From Streptococcus sp. SPS1 (GTDB taxonomy: Bacteria; Bacillota; Bacilli; Lactobacillales; Streptococcaceae), in the NCBI RefSeq assembly GCF_030439915.1, contig NZ_JAQFJG010000001.1, positions 1 to 64,000 of the forward strand: a DNA stretch of 64,000 bases, given 5' to 3'. Every line of letters starts with the position of its first letter. Positions within the stretch are counted from its first letter, which is position 1. The position numbers and the translations under genes are program-made. Positions 40,020 to 50,240 of this stretch are shown piece by piece. The notes beneath the pieces are model-generated. The model searched no databases and was not told where the DNA came from. It saw nothing but the letters and a program-made list of their open reading frames with translations.

Positions 40020-41186
40020 TTATTCTTGACGTTGTCCGAAATCAGCAATCATCTGATCCATTTCTTGTCGACTCGGAGTTGTCAGCATATAAAGGTAATC
40101 TCCTTGAAGTTCTGCGAAGGCCGCTGGCATGATTTTTTTAACCTTGAACTGCTGGCTATATTTGGCAAGCAAGTCCTCCTCAGAATAGACATAGTGAACA
40201 TTTGCACGGCGAGAAGTAGCCAAACAATACTGCGGTTCAAACTCTGACACTGGGAACTCTTCTCCTGCGACAATCGCCGCATAGCCTCGGTAGAGGTCCA
40301 AGGAATGAGCAAAGTTATAAACATCAATGGTAAAACCACCTGCAGGACGGTTATTGTACTCAATGGCAATGTAGTCGTCCCCGTCACGGAAGAACTCAAT
40401 ATGGAAGAAACGTTCTTTCATACCAAATTCTTTGACAATTGCCTCACCATATTTACGTAATTTAGGATCCATATCCTTGAGAACGTAATAAGAATTGTCC
40501 ATCTTGTACATCATGAGATCAAGCGGTGTATAGGCGTAGTCAAAGGTCGTTGAAAAGACGATTTTACCATCCTTGTCCACAAGACCATCAAAGGTGCAAA
40601 TTTCGCTAGAGGTGACAAATTTCTCAAAGAAATAAACAGTTGAATGATCCCACTCAGTCTTGAAGTGATTGATATCGTCTTCTGTTTCAAGCTTAAAGGT
40701 TGCGGCTGCTCCCACTCCATTATCAGGTTTGGCAATCATTGGAAGGCCGATTTCATTCACAGCTTGATCAACATCTGCTTCCGTCTTGATAACAGCTCCA
40801 GGGACCACAGGGACACCTGCTTTTTTGAACAGCTTCTTCATTTCAGACTTAAATTTCGTCTTTTTGAGATCCTCTGGTTTGGCACCAAAGACATTGAATT
40901 GTTCTCTGAGTGTTGCATCCAGCTCAAGCCAGTATTCATTATGAGATTCGATGCGATCAATTGGACCATGTTTATAGAAAAGGAAAGCAACTGCACGTTT
41001 GACTTCATCTATGTTCTCAAGGTTATCTACACGGAAATACTCGGTCAGGCTATTGCGCAAGGGCTCATCCAATTGCTCGTAAGGCTCTTGACCAATTCCC
41101 AAGACTGTGATGCCTTTATTAGCTAGTTCGATGGTAAACTGTTGAAAGTTTTGTGGATAGTAGGGAGAAATAACAAGGTAATTCAT
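40020..41186 (-). CDS. ATP-grasp domain protein (carbamoyl-phosphate-synthase-like ligase)
   Basis: 388 residues. The N-terminus is a pre-ATP-grasp Rossmann region (MNYLVISPYYPQNFQQFTIE); the ATP-grasp fold follows with KFKSEMKKLFKKAGVPVVPG, the lysine strand IAKPDNGVGAAATFKLE, the hinge TVYFFEKFVTS and the metal-binding HIEFFRDGDDYIAIEYNNRP (E...E.N). Such enzymes join a carboxylate, activated as acyl phosphate, to an amine or thiol. The substrate is unknown. It is third in an operon behind two esterase-fold genes. Confidence 0.85.
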   Translation of the reverse strand: MNYLVISPYYPQNFQQFTIELANKGITVLGIGQEPYEQLDEPLRNSLTEYFRVDNLENIDEVKRAVAFLFYKHGPIDRIESHNEYWLELDATLREQFNVFGAKPEDLKKTKFKSEMKKLFKKAGVPVVPGAVIKTEADVDQAVNEIGLPMIAKPDNGVGAAATFKLETEDDINHFKTEWDHSTVYFFEKFVTSSEICTFDGLVDKDGKIVFSTTFDYAYTPLDLMMYKMDNSYYVLKDMDPKLRKYGEAIVKEFGMKERFFHIEFFRDGDDYIAIEYNNRPAGGFTIDVYNFAHSLDLYRGYAAIVAGEEFPVSEFEPQYCLATSRRANVHYVYSEEDLLAKYSQQFKVKKIMPAAFAELQGDYLYMLTTPSRQEMDQMIADFGQRQE

Positions 41187-41198
41187 AAATAACTCCTT

Positions 41199-41939
41199 TT
41201 ATAAATAGAGATTGCCGAGGAAATAAGGCATTTGTTTGCGCCACCATTCCCAGTCGTGGGCGACATCGTGTCCCCATTCAGCAAACCAGGCTGGAATTTG
41301 TTTCTGGTCAAAGGCTTCTTTGAGCTTGTAAAAGGATGGTAGACCGTCTTGTTCCCAGGCACCAAGACCCGTACAAAGCACAATCTCTGCCTGACGGTAA
41401 CGATCAATAAACCAGCCGTCGTTCTGATTCCAGATATAATCTACTGGCGAGTTTTGGTAAATAGCATCGTCATTGTAGTAATCGCCGACAAAGAAACGTG
41501 CGTCGTAAACACCACTGAGAGCTATCACCTTGGTAAAGACATCTGGATGCTGGAGGAAGAAATTGAGTGCATGATAGGCTCCCATAGAACAACCTGTCGT
41601 CATCATTCCATCAAACCAACCTGTCTTGTGCTTGATAAAAGGAATGGCCTCCTCAATCACATAGCGCTCATAGGCACGATGCATCTCCGCTTGGTCGTGA
41701 CCGTTTTTCCAAGTGGCCAACCAGCTCTCACTGTCTACACTGGATAGGGTAAAGAACTGAACACGGCCTTCCTCGATAAAGGAAGCACAGGCATCAATCA
41801 TGCCAAAATCATAGTATTCGTTGTGACTACCACCTGATGAAGCAAAGACCACAACTGGAATCCCAGCATGTCCATAACGATTAAGGTACATTTCACGGTT
41901 AAGATTGCCACTCCAGTGGCTAAGGTTTTCAATATGCAT
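41199..41939 (-). CDS. Esterase-family alpha/beta hydrolase (esterase D/Fes-like)
   Basis: 246 residues of the putative-esterase family. The nucleophile serine is in the elbow TTGCSMGAYHAL, and a likely catalytic histidine is in AEWGHDVAHDWEWW at the C-terminus. VVVFASSGGSHNEYYDFGM supplies the oxyanion region. No signal peptide. GGAGAAAG precedes the ATG. It is second in the operon, 20 bases after the other esterase and 12 bases before the ATP-grasp gene. Confidence 0.87.
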   Translation of the reverse strand: MHIENLSHWSGNLNREMYLNRYGHAGIPVVVFASSGGSHNEYYDFGMIDACASFIEEGRVQFFTLSSVDSESWLATWKNGHDQAEMHRAYERYVIEEAIPFIKHKTGWFDGMMTTGCSMGAYHALNFFLQHPDVFTKVIALSGVYDARFFVGDYYNDDAIYQNSPVDYIWNQNDGWFIDRYRQAEIVLCTGLGAWEQDGLPSFYKLKEAFDQKQIPAWFAEWGHDVAHDWEWWRKQMPYFLGNLYL

Positions 41940-41959
41940 TGGCTTTCTCCTTTTCTAAC

Positions 41960-42784
41960 TTACCATTTCTCTGCAAAAAATCTCAGACAGTCTGGTAAAT
42001 TTTCTGACCAAGGGATTTCACTATGGATGGCACCAGACTGAACTTTCAAAACAAGATTGCCCAAGTGTACTCCCCCCGCTATCAAATCATGGTAATAGCG
42101 AAGCGATGAGTCGATATAGGCTTGTTTAATATTACCAGCCATCAATGTCTTGTCTGTATCATCCGCTTCTTCCGTTCCCACATAGATGAAGATGCGCTGG
42201 TCAGGCGATAGTTGCTGACGCTCGATGTAGCGATTAAAGGCTTCTTGATGGAGCCAGTTAGCAGATGAAAAGACGCCCAAGCAACCAATTTGGTCTTGGT
42301 ATTCCAAACCGATAAACTGGGTAATATTCCCTCCTAATGAGGAACCAATCATGGCTGTATGCTGGCGGTCTGCTTTTGTACGGTAGGTCTCATCGATAAA
42401 TGGCTTGACCACCTCCATAACAAACTCGGCATATTCCACACCCTTACCGCCAAACTGCTGCCCTGGGATAGGAGATTCTTGGAACTTCCAAGCCGCATAC
42501 TCATTCATCCGCCCCATACCGTCATTATCAATGGCTACGACAATCATGCGACTGATATCAGGATTACGTTTGATGGCTGGGATAATCTTCCATGAGTGAC
42601 CAATAAAGGATTCTTTACTATAAAAGACATTTTGCCCGTCATGAAAGTAAACAACAGGATAGGAACGATTCGTGTCTTTCTCATAATCTTTAGGCAGAAG
42701 AACACGCACACGGCGCTCCTTACCTGTATAAGGAACCTTGAGCTTGTGTTCTTTCATTTTTAGATAAAAGTAGGAATGATTCAT
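41960..42784 (-). CDS. Alpha/beta hydrolase, putative esterase family
   Basis: 274 residues from the ATG at 42784 (MNHSYFYLKMKEHKLKVPYT); an in-frame TTG at 42808 has poorer support. Features: YPVVYFHDGQNVFY, the nucleophile elbow MIGSSLGGNITQF and a C-terminal SGAIHSEIPWSENL that may hold the catalytic histidine. The family includes tannase, feruloyl and siderophore esterases. No signal peptide, so it is cytoplasmic. It is the first gene of the esterase-esterase-ATP-grasp operon. Confidence 0.87.
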   Translation of the reverse strand: MNHSYFYLKMKEHKLKVPYTGKERRVRVLLPKDYEKDTNRSYPVVYFHDGQNVFYSKESFIGHSWKIIPAIKRNPDISRMIVVAIDNDGMGRMNEYAAWKFQESPIPGQQFGGKGVEYAEFVMEVVKPFIDETYRTKADRQHTAMIGSSLGGNITQFIGLEYQDQIGCLGVFSSANWLHQEAFNRYIERQQLSPDQRIFIYVGTEEADDTDKTLMAGNIKQAYIDSSLRYYHDLIAGGVHLGNLVLKVQSGAIHSEIPWSENLPDCLRFFAEKW

Positions 42785-42819
42785 TGTCAGAAAACTCTCT
42801 ATATTCAAAATTTTATTTT

Positions 42820-42828
42820 ATTATATCA
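42820..42828 (-). promoter_or_regulatory. Extended -10 promoter of the esterase/ATP-grasp operon
   Basis: TGATATAAT on the minus strand, overlapping the downstream edge of the thiI terminator. Confidence 0.6.
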
Positions 42829-42835
42829 TAAAAAT

Positions 42836-42885
42836 AGAAAAAAAGTTAGTTTTTCACCTGTTTTTAGAGAAAAAACTAACTTTTT
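42836..42885 (-). terminator. Terminator of the iscS-thiI operon
   Basis: AAGTTAGTTTTT / AAAAACTAACTT stem with a loop of about 15 nt, followed by a T-run on the minus strand. Confidence 0.82.
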
Positions 42886-42919
42886 TAACTGATTTTCGCT
42901 ATTCTTTTGTGTTTTCTGA

Positions 42920-44134
42920 TTAGAGCAGATTGTCAATCAAGTCATCGACTTCATCTTTTTCAGCTTGAGGTGTAATCTCAGTAATCATGATTCCAGTCAC
43001 AGCTCGCTCAACTAAACCTTCAACATCCATGCGAGTTTCATACTGCTCCGCATTCTTAATCTTAGGATTTGTTTTCGGACGATCTGGCGCAAAAATGGTA
43101 CAACAGTCTTCAAAAGGCTGGATAGAAATTTCAAAGGTGTCAATTTCCTGAGCAATGTCAATGATTTCCAACTTATCCATTGTCACAACTGGACGGATGA
43201 TGGGAGTGTTGGTCACAGCGTTAATAGCCTGCATGCTTTCCAAGGTCTGGCTAGCTACTTGACCTAGACTTTCCCCATTGATGATAACCAAACCATTTCG
43301 TACCTCACGAATACGGTCGGTAATCCGCATCATAAAGCGACGCGTCAAGGTCATGAGATAGGCTTCTGGCGCCTTGGCCTTGATTTCCTCTTGAATCTCT
43401 GTAAAAGGAACTTCGATAAACTGGATATTGCCACCAAACTTAGTTAATTTACGAGTTAAATCTTGGGTTTTCTTAAGAGCACCAGGACTGGTGTAAGGTG
43501 GACTAGCAAAGTGAACTGCCTCGATATCCACCCCACGTTTCAAAGCAAGATAACCTGCTACAGGTGAGTCAATCCCTCCCGACAACATGAGCATGCCTTT
43601 ACCTGAAGTTCCAACTGGCAAACCACCAGCCCCACGAATGGTTTCATAAGAAAGATAGGCAGCTTCTTCACGGATCTCCACCTGAAGATTGATGTCAGGA
43701 CTTTTCATTTGAGCTTGCACATTTGGAATGGCTTCAAAAACAGCTCCTCCAAGTGTTTGGTTGAGTTCACGACTATCCAACTCAAAGTTGTGGTCGCTAC
43801 GCTTGCTAGAAATCTTAAAGGTCATGCCTTCCTTGTAGATGTCCTGCATAATCTCTTGGACAGCAGACTTCAGAACTTCTACAGATTTTTCAACCTTATA
43901 AACAGGGGAAAAGTTTTGAATTCCAAATACTTGTTTGAGAGATTCTGCAACTGCCGTGTAATCTGCTCCATTGAGGTAAGCATGGGCACGGTCGCGATCT
44001 GCTGTTACCTTAACTTGGGGATAGATAGACAAAACGTCTGAAATATTATTACGAAGTTTATTGATGAAACGCATACGGTTTTTACCCTTGGTTGACAGCT
44101 CACCGTAGCGAATCATAATTTCTGAATACTGCAT
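42920..44134 (-). CDS. thiI: ThiI, tRNA 4-thiouridine synthase
   Basis: 404 residues: N-terminal ferredoxin-like and THUMP domains ([20 protein letters not shown]; residues about 60-165), then the adenylating PP-loop domain with [17 protein letters not shown]. There is no C-terminal rhodanese domain as in E. coli ThiI; the protein ends soon after [15 protein letters not shown], the usual Gram-positive form. It makes s4U8 in tRNA with sulfur from the cysteine desulfurase encoded 8 bases upstream. Confidence 0.96.
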   Translation of the reverse strand: MQYSEIMIRYGELSTKGKNRMRFINKLRNNISDVLSIYPQVKVTADRDRAHAYLNGADYTAVAESLKQVFGIQNFSPVYKVEKSVEVLKSAVQEIMQDIYKEGMTFKISSKRSDHNFELDSRELNQTLGGAVFEAIPNVQAQMKSPDINLQVEIREEAAYLSYETIRGAGGLPVGTSGKGMLMLSGGIDSPVAGYLALKRGVDIEAVHFASPPYTSPGALKKTQDLTRKLTKFGGNIQFIEVPFTEIQEEIKAKAPEAYLMTLTRRFMMRITDRIREVRNGLVIINGESLGQVASQTLESMQAINAVTNTPIIRPVVTMDKLEIIDIAQEIDTFEISIQPFEDCCTIFAPDRPKTNPKIKNAEQYETRMDVEGLVERAVTGIMITEITPQAEKDEVDDLIDNLL

Positions 44135-44142
44135 GAATGCTC

Positions 44143-45285
44143 CTATCTTACTTTTCTAGTTTGATTGTAAATCAATTTTAACTTAGTCAAAAACTGCTCG
44201 ACCTGACTCATATCATTTTCAATATCTAGGCTAAGACGTACAGCTGACTGGGCCTTATCTTTATCCACTCCCATTGCAATCAAGGTGCCTGCAGGTTTTC
44301 CAGCCTTGGACGAACAAGCAGAGGTCGTAGAAATAAAAATATCATAGTCTTCAAAAGCGTGAACGATGACTTCACCACGAACACCCTTGATTCCAAAAGT
44401 CAGGATATGAGGGGCAAAGTCTTCCTCATCTGAAAAGACAAAAATATCTGGATAGTCCAGAAGTGCTTGACGAATCACTGTCTTCATCTGCCCAGTCTTA
44501 CTTGTAAAGAAATCTAGCTTCTCCATAGACAAACGGAGAGCCTTGGCTGTCGCTGCAATCCCTGACACATTTTCAGTTGTCGAACGATAATCTCGCTCCT
44601 GACCACCACCTGTTAAAAGAGGCGTAATTTTCTTACCAGACTTGATATAGACAAAACCAACACCACGAACTCCGTGGAACTTGTGACCAGAGAAAGTCGC
44701 GAAATCCACTCTATCAGTCAGATATTTTTCTGTTGGAATTTTAGCAAGTGCCTGAACCGCATCAACGTGGAAGGAAATAGTCGGCTTATCTGCCAACAAT
44801 TCTGAAATAGCTTGAATAGGTTGAATCGAGCCAATTTCATTGTTCACAGCCATGATAGAAACAAGGGTCGTATCAGGTCGTATCAAATCTGCCAGCGCCT
44901 CAACATCCACAAATCCTTTCTCATCTACCGGAGCAAAATCCACTTCAAATCCTTGACTTTTCAACCAAAGAGCTGATTCCTTGACTGCCGGATGTTCAAT
45001 GGCTGATACAATGATGTGCTTACCAAACTGAGTCTTTTCAAAGGCTACACCCTTGATAACCCAGTTATCTCCTTCTGTCCCACCAGAAGTAAAGAAGATT
45101 TCATCGCTTTTCTTACCGATTAAATCTGCAATCTGTTGTCTGGAAGCATCTAAGATTCGTGTTGCCTGGTCTCCCAAACGATGGAGACTAGATGGATTTC
45201 CTAAAATTTTTGAAGCCACCTGAATATAGGTTTCAAGGGCTTCAGGATAGGGCTTGGTTGTCGCCGAATTATCAAAGTAAATCAT
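44143..45285 (-). CDS. iscS: Cysteine desulfurase (IscS/NifS-like)
   Basis: 380 residues, fold type I PLP enzyme: [34 protein letters not shown], the PLP-lysine in [15 protein letters not shown] and the persulfide cysteine loop [15 protein letters not shown]. It releases sulfur from cysteine as an enzyme persulfide. Pairing with thiI points to tRNA thiolation (a NifZ/IscS-type dedicated enzyme) rather than the SUF cluster pathway. Confidence 0.95.
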   Translation of the reverse strand: MIYFDNSATTKPYPEALETYIQVASKILGNPSSLHRLGDQATRILDASRQQIADLIGKKSDEIFFTSGGTEGDNWVIKGVAFEKTQFGKHIIVSAIEHPAVKESALWLKSQGFEVDFAPVDEKGFVDVEALADLIRPDTTLVSIMAVNNEIGSIQPIQAISELLADKPTISFHVDAVQALAKIPTEKYLTDRVDFATFSGHKFHGVRGVGFVYIKSGKKITPLLTGGGQERDYRSTTENVSGIAATAKALRLSMEKLDFFTSKTGQMKTVIRQALLDYPDIFVFSDEEDFAPHILTFGIKGVRGEVIVHAFEDYDIFISTTSACSSKAGKPAGTLIAMGVDKDKAQSAVRLSLDIENDMSQVEQFLTKLKLIYNQTRKVR

Positions 45286-45317
45286 GTTTTCTCACGCTTT
45301 CTAAAATCACTCCTTCT

Positions 45318-45346
45318 ATTGTATCATGAAACGGAGCCTGCGACAA
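45318..45346 (-). promoter_or_regulatory. Promoter of the iscS-thiI operon
   Basis: TTGTCG (45346-45341), 17 bp, TACAAT (45323-45318) with extended TG. Confidence 0.7.
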
Positions 45347-45366
45347 GAAAGGGCATTTCCTCTTTT

Positions 45367-45398
45367 TTTAAGATTTTTTTAAAGAAATGCGGTATAAT
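45367..45398 (+). promoter_or_regulatory. CiaR-like promoter of the small envelope protein gene
   Basis: TTTAAG-N5-TTTAAA (45367-45383), 9 bp, then TATAAT (45393-45398). This resembles the CiaR arrangement (TTTAAG-N5-TTTAAG about 10 bp before -10), with one mismatch in the second half-site. Confidence 0.5.
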
Positions 45399-45423
45399 AA
45401 ATTTTAATTAAAGGAGAGAATGT

Positions 45424-45852
45424 ATGTCTAATTATCGTAGAACTTCAAAACCAAAAACAGAACACATTAAAAAAGGCTTTACAGTCTTTCAAAAAACCGT
45501 TGCTACAATCGCTAGTATCCTTGGCTTGATTACCGCAAGTATCACGATTATGAACGCATTGGATAATAACAAAAATACTAAAAAAGAACCTACGACAAGC
45601 CAGACGACAACAATTGTCAAAGAAATTCAAAAAGAATCCCCTAAGGAAAATACTACTCCCAATAAGGAAAATCACACCACTCAAGAAAAAACACAACAAG
45701 AAGAAACGCCAAAATCCAGCGTCAAGGAAGAGAAAAAAGAAGAACAGAAAACAGCAACTCAGGACTCTACTACTCCTACTCCAAGTAAACCTGCCGCTGA
45801 TAATGAAAAACAGTCCAATACCCCAACTTCAGAAAATAAAACCAATCAATAG
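45424..45852 (+). CDS. Small membrane protein with low-complexity extracellular tail (DUF6556-like)
   Basis: 142 residues: a basic N-terminus, one membrane segment (KTVATIASILGLITASITIM, residues 24-43), then about 95 residues of Lys/Glu/Thr/Pro/Gln-rich low-complexity sequence to the end. I recognise it as a streptococcal DUF6556-type protein but know no function. AAAGGAGAG precedes the ATG. A CiaR-like promoter suggests an envelope-stress link. It faces ftsK and shares its terminator. Confidence 0.8.
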   Translation: MSNYRRTSKPKTEHIKKGFTVFQKTVATIASILGLITASITIMNALDNNKNTKKEPTTSQTTTIVKEIQKESPKENTTPNKENHTTQEKTQQEETPKSSVKEEKKEEQKTATQDSTTPTPSKPAADNEKQSNTPTSENKTNQ

Positions 45853-45857
45853 CCAGA

Positions 45858-45897
45858 AAAATAGCTTCCTTCCAAACTTGGAAAGAAGCTATTTTTT
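45858..45897. terminator. Bidirectional terminator between the small membrane protein gene and ftsK
   Basis: Long hairpin AATAGCTTC...GAAGCTATT with an inner TTCCAA / TTGGAA stem; T-run on the plus side and A-run on the other. Confidence 0.85.
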
Positions 45898-48199
45898 ATT
45901 GTTGCAATACTTTTCTTGGCTTGGTCCCCTCAGCTGGACCAATGACACCTGCCATCTCAAGTTCTTCCATGAGGCGGGTCGCACGGTTAAATCCAACAGA
46001 CAAACGACGCTGAATCATGGATGCACTGGCTTTCTGGGTTTCGATAACTAAAGCCTTGGCTTCTTCAAAAAGCGGATCCCCACCAGATTCACCATCTGAA
46101 AATTCTCCGTCATTTTCAGAAACCTCACCTGGATCAAAGCTCTCATCGTAGTCTGCATCTGCCTGGGCCTTGATGAAGTTTACGATGCGTTCAACATCAT
46201 CATCCGAGATAAAGGAGCCTTGGAGACGAACTGGATGATTTTCATCAATCGGTTTAAAGAGCATGTCTCCTCGACCAAGTAGTTTTTCTGCTCCATTTTC
46301 ATCCAAGATGGTACGGGAGTCTGTCCCTGATGAAACCGCAAACGCCACACGAGACGGAACATTGGCCTTAATCAACCCAGAGATGACATCAACAGATGGA
46401 CGCTGAGTTGCAAGAATCATATGGATACCAGCAGCACGCGCCTTCTGCCCGAGACGGATGATAGCATCTTCCACTTCCTTGCTAGCCACCATCATGAGAT
46501 CAGCCAACTCATCCACAATCACGACAATGAGCGGTAGCGGAACCTGCTTATACTCAGACTGGGCATTGAACTCTTCTACCTTGGCATTAAAACCTGCAAT
46601 ATTCCGAACTCCCACCTTGGCAAAGAGTTCATAACGATTTTCCATTTCATCTACAACCTTTTGCAGAGCCTTGCTAGCCTTACGTGGATTGGTCACGACT
46701 GGAATCAAGAGGTGGGGAATATCATTGTAAACAGACAACTCAACCATCTTGGGATCGACCATCATAAACTTAACTTGGTCTGGTTTTGCCTTCATGAGAA
46801 TGCTAGCGATAATGCCATTAACTGCTACTGACTTCCCTGAACCCGTTGAACCTGCGACGAGTAAGTGGGGCATTTTAGAAAGGTCAAAAGCTCTTGCGGT
46901 TCCATTAACCGCCTTTCCTAGAGGAATTTCCAAGAGATTTTCTGCTTTCGTTTGAGATTGTTCCCATAGTTCGCGGAAAGAAACTGTCGCAATCTCGGAG
47001 TTAGGTACTTCGATTCCCACTAAAGATTTCCCTGGGATAGGTGCTTCGATTCGGACATCCTTGGCTGCCAAGGCTAGAGCGAGGTCATCTGCTAGATTGG
47101 AAATGCGGTTAACCCGTACACCGACTGCTGGCTTGACTTCATACTTGGTCACTGACGGCCCAATTTCAGCCCGTTCAACCGTTACCTTAATACCAAAGCT
47201 AGCAAAGGTTTCTTCTAGGATTTTGATATTTTCCCTAACAATTTTCTTCTCTTTAGACTGGTCTTTGGGTTTATCTGGTGCAAAGAGTTGTAAACTTGGA
47301 AGTTTGTATTCAAGGGCTTCTTTGGCTGAAAAATCGACCTGAACATCTTCATCATCTGAGCCATCTTCCTGTTCTAGGAATTCATGTTCAGCTTGAGGTA
47401 GGATGATTTCTGGTTCTACCCAGTCTTCTTCTGGAAAAGGTGGAGCGTCAAGTACAACATCTGCTGTCAAAATTTCACCCGTTTCCATATCAACAGGAGG
47501 CAAATCGAGCAAGGCTTTTTCGGTCTCTTCTTGTTCTAATCTAGCCTCTTCCTCAGCCTTTTGACGAGCTTTTTCTTCCTGTTTGACAAAGCGTTCCTCT
47601 TTTCGACGCTCATGACCTTCCCGCCATTTGACAAATCCTCTACTGAAAAATTCAGCAATATCATAAACAGACCAAGGACTGACTAGGAGAGCACCCACTA
47701 AAATCAAGATAGAACCAATAAAGTAAGTGCCGATATTTGAAAAGAGAAAGGCGGTTGGAATATAAAGAGCGACCCCAATCAGGCCCCCTCCAGCAAAACT
47801 GGTCGTTCGAAAACCAGTCAAATCAGTCACAACCTGAGCCATGGTCCCTTTTAGAACGGACTTGTCCAAACCATATTTCCAAACCAAGTAGGCCTCAAAA
47901 ATCAGGAGCAAACCTGCAAATATGGTGAAAAAGCCAGATAAGAGCCCTTCCTGTTTTCGTATCCACTTGAAGAAGAAGAGATAGAGCAGGATACCAAATA
48001 TTGCCAAATAGGCTAGGCTACCCACCAACAAGCGAATTAAATTGTAAAGAGTTATACCTGCAGCCCCTAATTTGAAAGCTGCGAAAATCAATAAAATCGC
48101 GATTCCTAGTGAAATCAACATTCGTTGGATCGCTTCTTTTCTTTCGAGTTCTGCTTTAGACGGTCTCCGTCTTGTTTTACTTGTATTCTTGTTTGCCAT
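45896..48199 (-). CDS. ftsK: FtsK/SpoIIIE DNA translocase
   Basis: 767 residues: four or five N-terminal membrane helices (to about residue 170), an acidic linker, then the motor domain with Walker [15 protein letters not shown], Walker [15 protein letters not shown] and [20 protein letters not shown], and the C-terminal gamma winged helix ([20 protein letters not shown]) that reads polar KOPS-like sites. It pumps the terminus region through the closing septum and activates dimer resolution. Its -10 box lies 6 bp before the ATG and no Shine-Dalgarno is visible, so a leaderless mRNA is likely. Confidence 0.96.
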   Translation of the reverse strand: MANKNTSKTRRRPSKAELERKEAIQRMLISLGIAILLIFAAFKLGAAGITLYNLIRLLVGSLAYLAIFGILLYLFFFKWIRKQEGLLSGFFTIFAGLLLIFEAYLVWKYGLDKSVLKGTMAQVVTDLTGFRTTSFAGGGLIGVALYIPTAFLFSNIGTYFIGSILILVGALLVSPWSVYDIAEFFSRGFVKWREGHERRKEERFVKQEEKARQKAEEEARLEQEETEKALLDLPPVDMETGEILTADVVLDAPPFPEEDWVEPEIILPQAEHEFLEQEDGSDDEDVQVDFSAKEALEYKLPSLQLFAPDKPKDQSKEKKIVRENIKILEETFASFGIKVTVERAEIGPSVTKYEVKPAVGVRVNRISNLADDLALALAAKDVRIEAPIPGKSLVGIEVPNSEIATVSFRELWEQSQTKAENLLEIPLGKAVNGTARAFDLSKMPHLLVAGSTGSGKSVAVNGIIASILMKAKPDQVKFMMVDPKMVELSVYNDIPHLLIPVVTNPRKASKALQKVVDEMENRYELFAKVGVRNIAGFNAKVEEFNAQSEYKQVPLPLIVVIVDELADLMMVASKEVEDAIIRLGQKARAAGIHMILATQRPSVDVISGLIKANVPSRVAFAVSSGTDSRTILDENGAEKLLGRGDMLFKPIDENHPVRLQGSFISDDDVERIVNFIKAQADADYDESFDPGEVSENDGEFSDGESGGDPLFEEAKALVIETQKASASMIQRRLSVGFNRATRLMEELEMAGVIGPAEGTKPRKVLQQ

Positions 48200-48205
48200 T
48201 CTTCT

Positions 48206-48214
48206 ATTATACCA
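48206..48214 (-). promoter_or_regulatory. Extended -10 promoter of ftsK, placed for a leaderless mRNA
   Basis: TGGTATAAT on the minus strand (48214-48206), then only six bases (AGAAGA) before the ATG at 48199. Confidence 0.65.
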
Positions 48215-48287
48215 TATTTCACAAACATTTCGGAAAGAGAAAAAGACTGCACCAAACGGTCCAATCTTTTCATTTTCTATCTAATTT

Positions 48288-50240
48288 TTATGCTTGTGGT
48301 TTGCGTAGGTAACCATAAACCACACCACTTACGATTGCTCCTACCAAGACAGCAACGAGGTAAAGAAGGGCATTAGAAGTAAGGGCGATAACGAAGATTC
48401 CTCCGTGTGGCGCCATGAGTTTGATACCAGTAAGACCAACGAGTCCACCTGCTACTGCCGAACCAAGAATGAAGCTTGGAATAGCACGAGCTGGGTCAGC
48501 GGCACCAAATGGAATCGCTCCCTCAGTGATAAATGACAAGCCCATGATGATGTTTGTTAAACCAGAGTTGCGTTCTTCCTTAGTAAATTTATCTTTAAAG
48601 AGAAGCGTTGCGACAAAGATAGCAAGTGGTGGCACCATTCCTCCAGCCATAACTGCTGCCATAGCAACAGAACCACCTGAAGAAACAGTTGCTGCAAGCG
48701 TACCTGTACCAAAGACATAAGCTGCTTTATTGACTGGTCCACCCATATCGACAGCCATCATTCCTCCAAGAACGATACCAAGAAGGACAGCTGAACCTCC
48801 TCCAAGACCGCCTAGGAAGTCATTCATAGCAGTGTTGATTGCCGCCATAGGGATATTCACAGCTAGCATGACAAATCCAGTCAAGATTGTTCCAAGAAGT
48901 GGCAATAGAAGAATTGATTTAGCACCTTCAAGTGAACGAGGAACTTTAACGTATTTCTTGATAGCAAGAACCAAAGCACCTGCGATAAATCCACCCACAA
49001 GGGCACCTAGGAAACCAGATGAGACACCTGCAAGAGTTGAAGTTGCCTCACCACCTGCAGCATAAGGAATTTTACCAAAGGCAAAACCTTCTTTGGCAAT
49101 AGCACCAGCCACGAAACCTGCTACTAAACCTGGTTTTTCAGCAATAGAATAGGCAACATAACCTGCAAAAACTGGAAGCATCAAACCAAAGGCTGCTCCA
49201 CCAATTTTCATGAACATAGAAGCTAGTTCATGGTAGGAACCAAGATTACCAAGATTTTCATTTGGAACACCCAAAGCACCATCAATCAAGAAGGCAAGGG
49301 CAATCATGATACCACCACCGATAACGAATGGCAACATTTGAGATACACCACTCATCAAGTGTTTGTAGAATGCACCACCAAGGCTTTGTTTTTCGTTGCT
49401 TGCTGTTGCAGCTTTGGCTCCATTGGCAGCACGATAAACTTCAGCATCTCCTGAAAGAGCCAAGTTAATCAATTCTTCTGTCTTACGGATACCGTCAGCA
49501 ACTGGACGATTGATCAATGGTTTGCCATCGAAACGATCCATTTCAACGGCCTTGTCTGCTGCGATGATAACAGCTTTAGCCTTGCGGATATCCTCTGCAG
49601 TTAGTTGGTTTCCAACACCGCTAGCTCCGTTGGTTTCAACCTTAATTCCAACACCCATTACAGCAGCCACTTTTTGAAGGGCTTCTTGGGCCATGTAAGT
49701 GTGGGCAATACCTGTCGTACAAGCTGTAACAGCTACGATAAAGTCACCAGAGTCATTGGTAGGTGCTTGAACTGGCTCCTCAGCTTTTTCTGAAGCTTGG
49801 TCAAAGAGTTCAATGACTTGGTCAGCTGATGTTACTTGACGAAGTTTGTCTGCAAAACCGTCTTTCATCAAGTATTGAGACAATTCTGCCAAGGCTGCTA
49901 GGTGAGTGTCATTGGCACCTTCTGGAGCCGCAATCATGAAGAATAGATCAGTTGGTTGCCCGTCCAAGCTCTTGTAGTCAACACCCTTGTTTGACTTAGC
50001 AAAGAGAACTGTCGCTTCTTTGACAGCAGCGTTTTTGCTGTGAGGCATTGCGATACCATCTCCTAAACCAGTAGAAGTCAAGGCTTCACGCGCCAAAATT
50101 CCTTCTTTGAATGTTTCAAAATCTGTCACATAACCGTGATCTACCAAGCTTTTAATCATCTCTTCGATGACAGCAGTTTTTTCAGTTGCCTGCAAATCCA
50201 GCAACATAACATCTTTTCTCAATAGGTCTTGAATTTTCAT
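48288..50240 (-). CDS. fruA: PTS fructose transporter, EIIABC
   Basis: 650 residues in the order EIIA - EIIB - EIIC. EIIA has its phospho-histidine in GIAMPHSKNAAV near residue 67; EIIB has its cysteine in VTACTTGIAHTYMAQEAL near residue 173; EIIC has about nine membrane segments from about residue 300 (FVIGGGIMIALAFLIDGALG onward). It imports fructose as fructose 1-phosphate. Its start overlaps the fruK stop by four bases. No terminator is obvious in the 88 bp before ftsK. Confidence 0.96.
   Translation of the reverse strand: MKIQDLLRKDVMLLDLQATEKTAVIEEMIKSLVDHGYVTDFETFKEGILAREALTSTGLGDGIAMPHSKNAAVKEATVLFAKSNKGVDYKSLDGQPTDLFFMIAAPEGANDTHLAALAELSQYLMKDGFADKLRQVTSADQVIELFDQASEKAEEPVQAPTNDSGDFIVAVTACTTGIAHTYMAQEALQKVAAVMGVGIKVETNGASGVGNQLTAEDIRKAKAVIIAADKAVEMDRFDGKPLINRPVADGIRKTEELINLALSGDAEVYRAANGAKAATASNEKQSLGGAFYKHLMSGVSQMLPFVIGGGIMIALAFLIDGALGVPNENLGNLGSYHELASMFMKIGGAAFGLMLPVFAGYVAYSIAEKPGLVAGFVAGAIAKEGFAFGKIPYAAGGEATSTLAGVSSGFLGALVGGFIAGALVLAIKKYVKVPRSLEGAKSILLLPLLGTILTGFVMLAVNIPMAAINTAMNDFLGGLGGGSAVLLGIVLGGMMAVDMGGPVNKAAYVFGTGTLAATVSSGGSVAMAAVMAGGMVPPLAIFVATLLFKDKFTKEERNSGLTNIIMGLSFITEGAIPFGAADPARAIPSFILGSAVAGGLVGLTGIKLMAPHGGIFVIALTSNALLYLVAVLVGAIVSGVVYGYLRKPQA

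Noticed and set aside
45614..46051. 145-codon plus-strand frame rich in Lys and Arg
   Set aside because: A +1 shadow of the low-complexity tail of the small membrane protein, running through its terminator into ftsK.
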